64,000 bases of DNA from Tetragonia tetragonoides (Eukaryota > Streptophyta > Magnoliopsida > Caryophyllales > Aizoaceae), in NCBI GenBank assembly GCA_038025085.1, contig CM076148.1, positions 20,130,501-20,194,500 on the forward strand, read 5' to 3'. Shown piece after piece: positions 47,592 to 59,625 of the stretch. A program made the translations under genes and the position numbers. The stretch's first letter is position 1. Every line of letters starts with the position of its first letter. The notes under the pieces were generated by a model that did no database searches, was not told the DNA's origin, and was given only the letters and a program-made list of their open reading frames with translations.

Positions 47592-48963
47592 GGGACTGAA
47601 AATCACGGAGATGATGCGGGAAATTCAGTGGCTCCCCCGTGTCCTACAAAAAATGCAACTCATAGGCAATGTAACAGCAACAATCGAGATAACCTAGATC
47701 GAGTAGTCCGAAATCTCACAGATGAATTGGAGGCTCCTGAAATCATGACGCCTGAAGTGCAAACTGAAACGGTACAACAGATGGAATTAGCAAGAGAGAA
47801 AATTAATTCATGGCTCTCGAAGATGAAGGAGAAGGCCAAAACTCAATTTTCGTCTGAAGACGAAGATGGAGCTTCAGAGCAAGACAAACAACAAGAATGA
47901 TGTAGGTAAGATCTCAGCCTGGGAAAAATTTGATATATCCAAATTGAAAAATGCTGGGTTTAAATTGGATTTTATTGCGCCTACTATGCATGAGGGTAAA
48001 CCAGTTGGGGAAATTAATTTCATGGATATTGAATCTGAAATTAACAACTGGAACCAAGCGGTTGTATGCTATGTAATGGGGTCAAGACCACCAATTAATG
48101 TTTTCAGTGGATTTCTAAGAAGAATTTGGGCAAAACGAGGGATGAATAAAATTGCAATGATGAAAAATGGTTTAGTTTTGGTTCGTTTTGACTCTATGGA
48201 GCAGAGGGATGCTGTAATACAGGAAGGGGTTTATCACTTTGACAATAAACCTATGATTGTCAGGTCATGGTCTGAAAATGTGGATTATGCCCATGAGGAA
48301 TTGACCTCGGTTCCTATATGGGTAAAATTCCCTGGATTAAATGTGAAATACTGGAATGCAATGGGATTGAGCAAAATGGCAAGTCTAGTGGGAAGGCAAA
48401 TGATGGCAGACAGAAATACAGAGCTCAAGGTAGGGATACACTATGCCAGAGTGCTGATTGAAGTAGAAATTGGAGGAGTTTACCCAGACAAGGTGCATTT
48501 TAAGAATGAAAAGGGGAATATTGTTGAACAAGAGGTGGATTATGACTGGAAGCCCATAATTTGCAGTCATTGCAAACAATATGGACAGAGTGAGCCTGAC
48601 TGCAGAAAGAAGAAAGCTGTTTCTGCCCCTGTGAACCAAACTGTGCCTGTGCAGAACCAACCTCTACAGAAAGAGATCCCTAGGAACCAACAATGGCAGA
48701 ATGCAGGGAGAGGTAGAGGTAGAATGGGGAATGCAGGGAGAGGATGGAGAGCAGGAAGGGGCAACTACAGACAAATTCAGCAACCTAGAAATGTCAACCC
48801 CCAGCTACAGAATACTTTTGATATACTGCAAAATGAAGGAGAAGTGCAGGAGGTGCAAATGGTACAAGATGAAGTAGTTGAGCCAGGACTACAGGAAGGT
48901 CAAACCTCAGGTGTGGTGCCACCACATGGTAAGTCTCCTATCTTGACTAGTAGTCATGGATAG
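47592..48963 (+). pseudogene. LINE ORF1 (DUF4283 and CCHC zinc knuckle)
   Basis: An N-terminal acidic/Gln-rich part runs in one frame to 47900. The main part continues in another frame from about 47880 (GKISAWEKFDISKLKNAGFK), so there is one frameshift. The DUF4283 core is VVCYVMGSRPPINVFSGFLR ... VLVRFDSMEQRDAVIQEGVY ... VPIWVKFPGLNVKYW. The zinc knuckle is CSHCKQYGQSEPDC, with Gln where His is expected. A Gly/Arg-rich stretch (GRGRGRMGNAGRGWRAGRGN) and a Gln-rich tail follow. The presumed role is binding LINE RNA. It ends TAG 48961-48963, overlapping the ORF2 ATG by 8 nt. Confidence 0.88.
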
Positions 48964-51900
48964 GATCCTTATATGGAATGTTAGAGGCCTTAATGGCCCC
49001 AATAAGCAGAGGGATGTTGCCCTTTTCTGCAAAAAGAATAACTGTGGTTTGGTTGCTTTCCTAGAAACTAAAATTAGATTGGTTAATTTGGAAAAAAGCA
49101 AAAATAGTTTCATGCAAGGGTGGGAATCCTATAGTAATCACAATGATCATAGATTGGGAAGAATCTGGATAAGATGGCTGCCTAATTATTTTCATGTTGA
49201 TGTGATTTTCTCCTCTGTGCAAATGATTATCTGTAAGGTGATTAACATAGAGAGAAAAATGGAGTTTGTGGTGAGCTTTGTATATGGGCTAAATGAAAAG
49301 GAGGACAGGAAACAATTATGGAAGGATCTTACTGATTTTGCAATAAATTGCAATAAACCTTGGTTTGTTGGTGGGGACTTCAACAATGTTCTGTTACCTG
49401 GCAACAGACAAGGAGGGTTACCAGTTACTTATGCTGAAATACAAGACTTTAAAGCTTGCATTGAAGACTGTTTACTCACTGAAATGGGATGGTCTGGGTG
49501 TCAATATACCTGGAATAATAGGCATGAGAGGGGGGGGGGAGTATACTCTAAAATTGATTGGGCTTTTGCCAACAACCTCTGGTTTCAGGAGTTTGATCAA
49601 TCTGATCTTCAGTTCCATCCAGAGGGTGTATCTGACCACTCTCCTATCTGCTTAACACTTCACAAAGCATGCACAAAAAGAAATATCCCCTTTAAATACT
49701 TTAATATGTGGAGCCTCCACTCTGAGTTCCAAGCAATGGTGCAGCAAGCCTGGAATTTCAGAACACAAGGCACAAAAATGTTTAGAGTGTATCAGAAACT
49801 GAAAAAGGTGAGGTCTGTTCTGAAAAAGCTAAATAGAGAAGAATTTTAGTGATATCTTAGCACAAGCTGATATTGCTAGAGCTGCTATGACTCAAGTTCA
49901 GATAGAAGCAAACAAGGAGCCTCTAACTGAGACATTGCAGCAGAAAGAGTTACAGGCCAGGATGAGATATAATGAGGTGAACATGGCAGCTGAGAATTTT
50001 TTGCAACAAAAAAGCAAGGCCAAATGGGTTCAGTTGGGAGATGGGAACACTCAGTTCTTTCATGCAGTCATGAAGCAGAGGAGACAACAGAACAGACTGT
50101 ACTCAATTAAGACACAGGAGGGTGACATACTGGAAGACCAGAACCTGATCATGGAAGAAGTTGTAGGATTTTACAGAAAAATGCTGGGGGTTTCAGGTGT
50201 CAGGGACACTACAGCAGAAGAAAGCTTTTTCTATGCAGGCCACAGACTAGACTTGCATCAACAGATGATACTGAGTGCCCCTGTGAGTGCTGATGAAGTG
50301 AAGAAAGCTATGTTTGATATTGACTGCAACAAAAGTCCAGGCCCTGATGGTTTTGGATCAGGATTTTTCAAAGAAGCTTGGCACATTGTGGGGCAAGAAG
50401 TGACTGATGCTATTATAGATTTCTTTGATTCCTCTAAAATGCTCAAAGAGGTGAATGCCACAAATCTGTGTCTTGTGCAGAAGATACCTAATCCTGAGAA
50501 GGCATCTGATTTCAGGCCTATAGCTTGCTGCAACACCATCTACAAATGCATCTCCAAAATTTTGTGTGGAAGATTGGCAAGAGTGCTTCCTTTGCTTGTT
50601 TCTGTGAACCAGGGAGCTTTTGTAGCTCAGAGATCAATAGTCCACAACATAATGATATGTCAGGATCTTATTAAGCATTACAATAGGAAACAATCCTCTC
50701 CTAGATGCTTGATGAAGATTGACCTGAGGAAAGCTTATGACACAATTCACTAGGGTTTCATCAAGGAAATGCTACAAGGGTATGGGTTTCCTGTAAAGTT
50801 CAGTGGCTGGGTACTTGAGTGCATCCAAACTGCTAGTTTCAGCATCAACATGAATGGGGAAGCACATGGATACTTTACTGCAAAACGTGGCATTAGGCAG
50901 GGAGACCCAATTTCTCCATTAATCTTTGTTTTGGTAATGGAATATTTATCAAGAACCCTGAAGATAGCCTGTATGGACAAGAGCTTCAGTTGGCACCCAA
51001 TGTGCAAAGAACTTGCACTGAGTCACCTCTGCTTTGCTGATGACTTGATGTGCTTTTGCAAAGCTGCCCCTGAATCTGTGAGTATCATGATGAACAACAT
51101 TACTTACTTTTCACAAGCTACTGGTTTGTTTGCAAACAAGGAGAAATCTAATATTTATGTAGCTGGTGTAAGTGAGCAAATTAAAAATGAGCTGTTATGT
51201 TTATCAGGGTTTTGTGAGGGTACATTACCCATGAAATATTTGGGTGTTCCACTGTTTCCATCCAAATGGAGTAAATTAGATTGTGAATGCTTGGTGGATA
51301 AAATGACAAAAAGTTACAGATTTGGGCCTCCAGGAACCTTTCATATGCAGGAAGAGCTCAACTAATTAATTCTGTATTATTCTCTATACATGTATATTGG
51401 TCAAGCATTTTCATAATGCCTGCTGGAGTACTGAAAAGTGTAGAGCAAAAATGCAGATTATTTTTGTGGGGATCTACTGAACAGAAGCACAAGACAAGTC
51501 TGGTGGCATGGGACATTGTATGCAGACCAAAGAGAAATGGTGGAATAAATGTGAAGAATTGCAAATGGTTCAACATAGCTCTAAATAGGAAGCATATTTG
51601 GGATTTAGCCACCAAAAAAGATACACTGTGGGTAAAATGGATTAATGGGGTGTATTTGAAAGGAGAAAATTTCTGGTACTATGTTCCTGTGTGGGGAACC
51701 AGTTGGTACTGGAAAAAGTTTAATAAAATCAAAAGCTTCTTCCAGGAACAATATACAGCAAGGGGAGTGTGGAAGGGAGCACCTGATGGGGCCTATTCTG
51801 CTGCAAGTGGCTACAAAATATTGACAGGAGACATGCCAAAATACAGACATGCTGATCTGATTTGGGGAAGGATAACTATGCCTAGACAAAGCTTTTGCCT

Positions 51901-52213
51901 GTGGCTGGCTCAAATGGGAAGACTGCTTACTAAAGATAGGATGCAGAAAATGGGATTCTTGAATGGAGATGCTATGTGCTACCTGTGCAAGCTGAAACTA
52001 GAAGACCACCATCACCTGTTCTTTAGCTGTAGTGTATCAACAGAGGTTCTGAATCAACTAAGGGATTGGCTGCAAATGTCAGCAAAAGCAAATACAGTCC
52101 AGGGCATGCTTAACTGGATAAGCAGACAAAAATGCTCAAGATTCAGGAAGGAAGTGTATGCAGCAGGGCTTGCAGCAGCAGTTTACTGGATATGGAGATG
52201 CAGGAACCTCTAG
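48956..52213 (+). pseudogene. LINE ORF2 (endonuclease, reverse transcriptase, zinc-binding end)
   Basis: An APE-type endonuclease with LIWNVRGLN, FLETKI, VGGDFNN and the catalytic SDHSP. Then, after a frameshift near 49850, a linker and RT: KSPGPDGFGSGFFKEAW, FRPIACCNTIYKCISKILCGRL, DLRKAYDTIH (stop TAG 50751-50753, probably a former Trp codon), GIRQGDPISPLIF and FADDLMCF. A second frameshift near 51350 leads into the C-terminal part with a zf-RVT region (WGRITMPRQSFCLWLAQMGR ... CYLCKLKLEDHHHLFFSC). Two frameshifts and one stop inactivate it, while all catalytic motifs remain visible, so death is fairly recent. Confidence 0.95.
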
Positions 52214-52607
52214 TACTTTGAGGGGTGCAGAATGACACTGTCGCAGATCATGCAGCAGATTCAGTAGGCAGTCAGAATCAGAATACAGCAATGCAGCAGC
52301 AGCAAGAGAAAGATTAACAGCAAGGATAAGAGATGGATAATGGTTGTGTAATATGTTATTTTTACTATGTTATTGTAGTTGCTGTAAGTAGGTAATGGTT
52401 GTTTTTCCTATTTCAGGTATGTTTGAGCCACTGGTTGCAGTGTGCTGGACCAGTAATGTTAGGACTGTTTGGTTACTAGAGGATGTAGATCCCAAGGAAC
52501 CCTACCTAGTAGGTGGCCTTCTATTTACATTGCCCTGTGGGCTGTAATCTTGCTACATTACAGCTAGCTTTTTAATACAATTTCTGATTTGCAAAAAAAA
52601 AAAAAAA
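52214..52607 (+). other. LINE 3' UTR and poly-A tail
   Basis: Non-coding sequence after ORF2 ending in about 15 A residues (52593-52607). A CAG-rich stretch lies at about 52245-52310. Confidence 0.85.
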
Positions 52608-53889
52608 AAGAATGGAAAGTGTTCTGCTATCAAGACTAGAACATCTTCTCTAAAGGATTTTCTGAAGAATCATCAATCTCAACAGCTTGCTCCGGTTGAA
52701 GAAGAAGCTGAATCGAAGGGTGAGAATATAGAGTTTTCGGGGTCCTCTCACTCTAAGGGTATACCAGGTCTCTCAGGGGAACGAGGTGGTAAGGTGGCTA
52801 GACGGTTAGAGATGGTGGTTACTCCAAATCCTACACCATCTCCCGTATTGTAGGCTTTAGTTACTGCTCCATCTCCGTCAGTTGTGCCTATCACTCCTCC
52901 TAGTAAACCTAATCCTGTTAACACCTGCTTGAAATTGAATTTTAGTTCTCATGTGTTGCGTGATGGAAAACCTGTGAGTGTATTAATAAATTGGAACTGA
53001 AAAATGAAACTGAGAAATGGAAATTCACTTTAATCGGGTTTGTAATGGGAGAAAATCCATTTCTGAAACAAATTGAGAAATATGTTGAAACCTTCTAGGT
53101 GGGGGTTAAGCCACATATGTTTCCTCATGAAGATGGATACTATGTCTTTAGATTTCAATATGAAGAAGAGATGCAAAAAGTGCTAGATAATGGTCCCTTT
53201 GTCTAAAACTATGAATTGTGCTGAGACATTGGGAAGAAAATTTCCAGATTACCACAGAAACTGTTAGAAATCTTCCATTATGGGTGCAACTACCTAAGTT
53301 ACTGATTCGTTGAGTCGAATTGGAAGTTGTCTGGGAAAATCTTTAATGGTTGATTAAGTGACTACTAGACTGGAAATAATTTCTTATGCAAGATTACTAG
53401 TGGATACTGACATAACTAAACCACTTGTAAGAGAGATAACAATGACTGATGATGATGGAATGCTATTCGCCCAGAAAGTTTTGTATGACTGGAAACCTGT
53501 GTTGTGCACTAAATGCTTGAAATTTGGGCATCTTATTGAGGATTGTGGTAAGGCGCATGTGCACAACCCTACTACTAAACCTCAAGGGGCTAGAAAGAAG
53601 AGTAAGAGCAAGACTAAGAAGCAGTGGGTTATTAACCCCAATGCAGTGCCAAAACCAGCTAGTAAACAAAATAAGGAGGGTTGGTAGACTGTGAAGTCTA
53701 AAGGCAAGCAGACTGTTGCTAATGATGCAGCTAATGTTCGTACCTCTAATACATTTGAAGCCTTGGATAGTTCTAGCAAGGTTTTTATCTATGACACTTT
53801 GCCTGATGGGTCCATAGTTGTGATAGAAGATGAAACTGAAGGAGAAACTGATTACTTCATGTTTCAAGTTTCAGGCTGAAGCTTCTTTT

Positions 53890-53902
53890 AAGGAGGGTAA
53901 AA
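53890..53902 (+). promoter_or_regulatory. Polypurine tract before LTR
   Basis: aaggagggtaaaa directly precedes the LTR start TGTGATACCCC at 53903. It marks the DUF4283 ORF unit as the internal 3' end of a plus-strand LTR element. Confidence 0.75.
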
Positions 53903-54207
53903 TGTGATACCCCAATCTTTTCTATAATTGGTATATTGATTTATAAATAATTTATAAATAGTTTCGGAGATTAAATCGTATTTACATTCAAGGATCCGAC
54001 TTATTCAATTAAAGCCATAATAATATTAATTATTATTATGGGACTTTCATAATTTATAACTATAAAATTTGGGGAGTTTAATTAAAATGTTTTAAATATG
54101 AAAAAAAATTAGTCATATTGTTTTATTTAGCTTTAATTAGCAATTTAAATCAGAAAATTATTTAAAGTTTTCCTAAACCTATTAGTAATTGACTTTGGTT
54201 GACTAGG

Positions 54208-56895
54208 TGTTTACACCCCCGAACTTACAACGATTTCCTGGGAGCTATAGACGTTGTTGTGCATGACTCGACACCACTGAACCGTCACAAACCCATGGGC
54301 AGCTACTACAACATTTATCGCTAAGAAGTAAATGTTAAGCAAAAAGAAAGCCTAGTCATCAAAGGAGCTTACTAAGGAAACTTAAATAATCTAAAACAGT
54401 TAATATTAGAGTTGTCTATAATAGTGAGCTAAAAACCATTAAACCAATTTATTACAACTTTGCCTTCAAAGGGCACAAACCAAAAATCCTAACAATCTGA
54501 ATTGAATAAAAAGAGTTCTAAAAACTGACGCCAACTCTAGCTTCCAAGCTGTACGTCATCACTCGACTGAACCTGCACTTTGGTTTCCGTGACAGAAATA
54601 AAATACAGAAGAAAAGAAAAGAAACAAAAGAGAAACAAAAATCACATAAACTGAATAAACGTCATCCCTACCCAGTAAAAACATTTCCCAAATCTTACAT
54701 GAGGTTTTAGAATAATCATTGAAATTCATTTGCATATGCACATAAGCATATAATCACGCATACGCATAACGACATTTCTTTACATGCAATTCTTTTATAG
54801 TGATCACACCAAATATGACATAGACAATCCGTCTTGATTAGAGAGATGTAAGAGAGCGAATAGAACAGTGACTACCCATACTGTTCATCGAAGATACAAT
54901 TACACCATGGACTTAATGACACTAGTGTGCAGTACACTACCTCTAGTATAATAAACGAGTCTAGAGGACTTAATAAATGAGGAATGATCCGTCTCAAACA
55001 CACTATGAGGTGTCTATAAGTAACTTGGGAATCACACATCCCTGAACTACACCATTAGGTGTAATCCCGATTGCGCGACTACTCCTAGGGATCCATTAGG
55101 AGTATTACTCTCATTTGAATCAATTCACATAATTTGCATTGGTTGACATAGTGGTACTACGAGACCACGACTTACTAATTCATTGCATGCTCTTGCCAAT
55201 GAATAGTAAATAACAACGATAATGATAATTCAATACGATGAGAATTAAACATGCTTTAATTCAATAACGATAATTCAACAAGGATGACATGCAATGTCTA
55301 ACACAATTTCGACAGCACTTCGGCAGGGTAATATGATATCCAAAATCATAAATCATCCAAATCCATTCAATGATAATATATAGGTGCTCACTAGCGATCA
55401 ATAATACCCATACCAATTAGCAAGTATTAAATAACATAATAATACTAATAATCCATCATTCAACAATTGTCCAATAACCACCATATGAACCAATTAGTTC
55501 TCGAAATATGATAATATCGACATGCTCATTATAACTCATAATTACAACAGGAAACATGCTTAATGAATCTCATTGTAACGATGATATAATTTAATCATGC
55601 TTTGCATATTAAATTCACCAAAGTTTCTCAATTGGCACATAACACATTAAAATAGTTTTGATGGGGCTTTGCAAGAAGGTAGGCATGAGCGCTTACCACT
55701 AAAACTCTTCCAAACAGTACGTAAGCTCCACGTACAAAGATTATCACGCTTGCTCGTTAGGTTCTAATTAAAAACAATTATCAAATCAGTATTATTAAAT
55801 ACGAAAATACAAACAATAACGAAATATTAATCTGATAATTGTATTAAATTTTTTATTTATTTCAATCAATATAGGCTTTTGAAAATCTGATTTCCGATTC
55901 CGAATGAGTTAATTAAAATAAGAAATTAAAAACTGCTGAAAATACGAAAAACCTGCACGAAAATACTCAAAATTGCGAAAACGAAAACCGACTTGCGCGA
56001 CCCTTGAACCACCACTACGGCCACCACCCATGGTGGTCATGGATCCACTGGTAACTCCACTACCACCCATTGGCGCCGGTGGTGGTGGTGGTCCACCGTG
56101 GTGGTCACGGCAAGCAAACCACGAAGGAGAGAGAAAAAGAAAGAGAAAGCGAAAGGGAGAGAGAGAAAATAAGCGAGAGAGAAGAAGAGAGAAAGCAGGG
56201 GAGGGGACGGCGACCCTAGGCCACCACCAGTGACCACCCAAGCGACGGCCTGGTGTCATGGGTGGCGCAACCCAAAACAGGGGAGAGAGAGAGAAAATCG
56301 CGAGAGAGAAGAGAAAGAGAAAGAGAAAGCGAAAGAAAGAGGGAGGAGAGAGAGAAAGATTACCGGCGGTGAAGGGCTGTCGGTGCGTGGTGGTTCTCCG
56401 ATGAGAAACTCGAGGAGAGAGAGAGGCTCGGTGAGGGAGAGAAGGAGAGTGTATGTGTGTGTGTCGTGTGTGTGAGAGAAGGAAGAGAGAGAAAGTGATG
56501 AAGGTTTTTGATCAAAGAGTGCAAGCTGAATAATGTCTCATCGTTTTGTTTATATACCCACCCATGAGGGTTTTAGTCAATAAAAGTCAAATTAGGAATA
56601 AAAGAAATATTCCCATTAAATTAATTGAATAAAATTCTCCCGAGTCAATAATAAAGGAAATACGAATTCTCTCGATCGTCAAAATCATTTAAATAAAACT
56701 CTCAAATAATTTGACAATTATAAATTTCGAAACCTCCATAATAATAATTAATATTATTATGGCTTTATTGAATAACTCGAATCGTTGAATATAAATACTA
56801 TTTAATTTTTGGAGCTATTTATAAATCGTTTATAAATCAATATAATAATTATAGAAAATATTGGCGTATCACATAGAAAATATAGGCGTATCACA
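54208..56895 (-). mobile_element. Complete solo LTR (2688 bp) with perfect target duplication
   Basis: Plus-strand start TGTTTACACCCCCG and end GCGTATCACA. CTAGG is duplicated at 54203-54207 and 56896-56900. It is minus-oriented and of the same family as the LTR it lies in. It is the only full-length copy of this LTR family in the window and so defines its ends (TGTGATACGCC ... GGGGGTGTAAACA). The outermost ~22 bp ('atagaaaatat.ggcgtatc') are duplicated in tandem at 56852-56895. The GA-rich leader gives Arg/Glu/Lys frames that are not genes. Confidence 0.93.
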
Positions 56896-57079
56896 CTAGG
56901 GGCCTATATAAAGGAAAAGATGGGGCAAGTAGTCGGTTTACACAACTGATCAAAAACCCTCATGACTTTCTCTCTCTTCCCTCTCTCACACCCGACTTCT
57001 CTCTCTATCTCCTTCTCTCCCTCACCGAGCCTCTCTCTCTCCTCCTCTTGCTCACTGGAGAACCGCCACCGGCAGCCCT

Positions 57080-58176
57080 CAGGCCCGTTCCTCACATTTT
57101 CGAGGCCCTAGGGCGAATTTAAAATGAGGGCCCCTAAGATTTGAATAACTAATTTCACCATCGGGGAAAAAAAAAAAAAAAAACATGCAGTCATAAAAGG
57201 AGAAAAAAAATTCAGCAATGATGGTTTTTGGTGTATGTTCAACCCAATATGCATTTAAAAGAAATTTCTCAAAAACTTACATAGTTCATGTCATAAATAT
57301 ATATTTTTTTTAAAATATGACAGCGAAATAAGTCCTTCAGGATAGTCTTTGATTGGTTTCTGTTAGGTCCGTTTGGTCTACTTGTTAAAATCAGTATTAA
57401 TATCAAAATTAAAGTAGCATACAATAGTGAATCTTGTACATAATGTTTTTTTATTATACTTTTCTTAGAATAATTTTATGTAGTTTAATTTAAAAAAAAC
57501 TAAACAAGACGCTAGTTGAGAATTAATGAGTTAAGGAATAGAAAAAAAATAATTATTAGAAACCAGAATTCAATGTATATAACCGTTCAAGACACTGATA
57601 TCAAGTAATAGTGTTAGGATGGCTAGCGCAATGACGCACCCTCACTTGTTCCCAACAATGAACTGGGTTCAGGTATCATTTCGAACAAAGTTGGAGGTTA
57701 CTTTGTTGTTCAAAAAGATAAATAAATCAAGAAATAGTGCTGGAAACACATATTCAAATTGTTAAATTAAATTTATACTTGTTTATTTAGAGAAATATGT
57801 ATTTATATGGCATATGGTTTTCTTTATGAATTAATTTTTCTGATTTTCGTAAAAAAAAAAAAAAAAAAAAAGAAACTAAACAAGACACAAGTAAGATATG
57901 GAGGGGTTTCTCCAAAAAAAAAAAAAAAAAAAGTGGACCAAAATTAAAAAACAGGGAAAAAAAACAGAAGAACATGCAACCTAGGAGACTCCAATTTGGG
58001 TCAAGGGAAAGTAAAACTTCATTCCCATACTCTCTCATCAGCAGACCAAAGCGAAAGTTACGTCTACTGTATGCAACATATTGAACATATACTATTTTTC
58101 TTTTAAAATTTTGGGCCCCTTCAAACGATGGGCCCTAGGCGGTCGCCCCTCGGGCCTACCCTCTAAAACGGCTCTG
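57080..58176. mobile_element. hAT-like non-autonomous element
   Basis: 1097 bp, ends CAGGCCCGTT and, reverse-complemented, CAGAGCCGTT. Flanks gcagccct (57072-57079) and gtagctct (58177-58184) are an 8-bp target duplication with two C/T changes. CAG ends and 8-bp duplications are typical of hAT. Sub-terminal GGCCC-rich blocks ('gaggccctagggcga', 'gggccctaggcggtcgcc') are inverted. The interior is AT-rich with poly-A tracts and no transposase frame. Confidence 0.75.
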
Positions 58177-58196
58177 GTAGCTCTCACCGTCGGTAA

Positions 58197-58199
<3 letters not shown>

Positions 58200-58253
<54 letters not shown>
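58200..58253. repeat. (CT)n microsatellite in LTR leader
   Basis: About 27 CT units; a second short CT run is at 58410-58438. It lies in the same LTR leader region as the CT tract at 32097. Confidence 0.95.
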
Positions 58254-58256
<3 letters not shown>

Positions 58257-58408
58257 ATCTCTCTTTCTCTCCCCTCTGTTTTGGGTCGCGTGGTCACCAC
58301 GCCACCACCGAACTACAGGTCGTCGCCTGGGTGGTGACCGGTGGGTGGCCGGCGTCGACCACCCTTTTCCCCTGCTCTCTTTCTTTCTCTCGTTCTCTCT
58401 CTCGTCAC

Positions 58409-58442
<34 letters not shown>

Positions 58443-58486
58443 GCCTCACTGGAGCACCGATGACCCCCATCACCGGTTGATGTGCT

Positions 58487-59358
<872 letters not shown>

Positions 59359-59370
59359 ACTGCCCCCCAA
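59359..59370 (-). promoter_or_regulatory. Polypurine tract of the Tat-like element
   Basis: On the minus strand TTGGGGGGCAGT immediately precedes the LTR start TGTTACACACG. It fixes the orientation and inner LTR border. Confidence 0.75.
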
Positions 59371-59509
59371 TACACATATAAACGTTTCGAGTTTATTTTG
59401 TATTATTGTATTATCGAAGCTTCGTTTTCCGCGTTATGATGGTACAATTACTTTTTCATTTGTCTTCTCATTGGTCATGGGTAGTCGCGTTTTTCAGTTA
59501 ATGATGACT

Positions 59510-59625
59510 ACCGCCCTTATATATATCCCTTTTAACTCCCTCGCTTCTCATTGCTTTCTGTCTCTTCATCTCCAAACCTCAATTCTTGAAAACTCTTCAT
59601 CTTCAATCTCCATTTTCATTCTTCA
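59510..59625 (+). promoter_or_regulatory. Putative promoter of the antisense PMD gene
   Basis: TATATATA at 59518-59526 is about 100 bp upstream of the ATG. It is followed by a CT-rich stretch (ctcgcttctcattgctttct) typical of plant 5' leaders. The gene therefore seems to have its own promoter, pointing against retrotransposon transcription. Confidence 0.55.

Larger units (their letters stand above)
47591..52607 (+). mobile_element. L1-type LINE with 14-bp target duplication
   Basis: 5017 bp, ending in a poly-A tail (52593-52607). AAGAATGGAAAGTG is duplicated at 47577-47590 and 52608-52621 (some tail As are ambiguous). It contains ORF1 and ORF2, both with lesions. The 5' side is slightly truncated: ORF1 coding starts almost at the border and lacks an ATG. 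Target-primed reverse transcription explains the A tail and variable-length duplication. Confidence 0.96.
47571..53879 (+). pseudogene. DUF4283/zinc-knuckle protein ORF of an LTR element, split by a LINE
   Basis: Begins at ATG 47571 (MGKNGK). It is interrupted at 47590 by the LINE and resumes at 52622. The DUF4283-like block (FVMGENPFLKQIEKYVETF, MFPHEDGYYVFRFQYEEEM) lies around 53000-53220. YARLLVDTDITKPL and zinc knuckle CTKCLKFGHLIEDC follow (53508-53549), then a Lys/Ser-rich tail ending TAA/TGA near 53879. Several in-frame stops (about 52852, 53096, 53204, 53685) show decay. Such DUF4283 plus CCHC proteins resemble LINE ORF1 nucleic-acid binding proteins. Here the ORF sits directly before a polypurine tract and LTR. 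Confidence 0.75.
53903..58486 (+). repeat. 3' LTR of the plus-strand gypsy-family element, split twice
   Basis: Starts TGTGATACCCC. Parts are 53903-54207 (U3), 56901-57079 (TATA box cctatataaagg at 56902, CT-rich leader) and 58177-58486. These align with the plus-strand solo LTR at 31563-33999. A solo LTR (54208-56895) and a hAT-like element (57080-58176) interrupt it. The rest is cut by the Tat-like element at about 58487 and would continue beyond the window. Confidence 0.8.
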
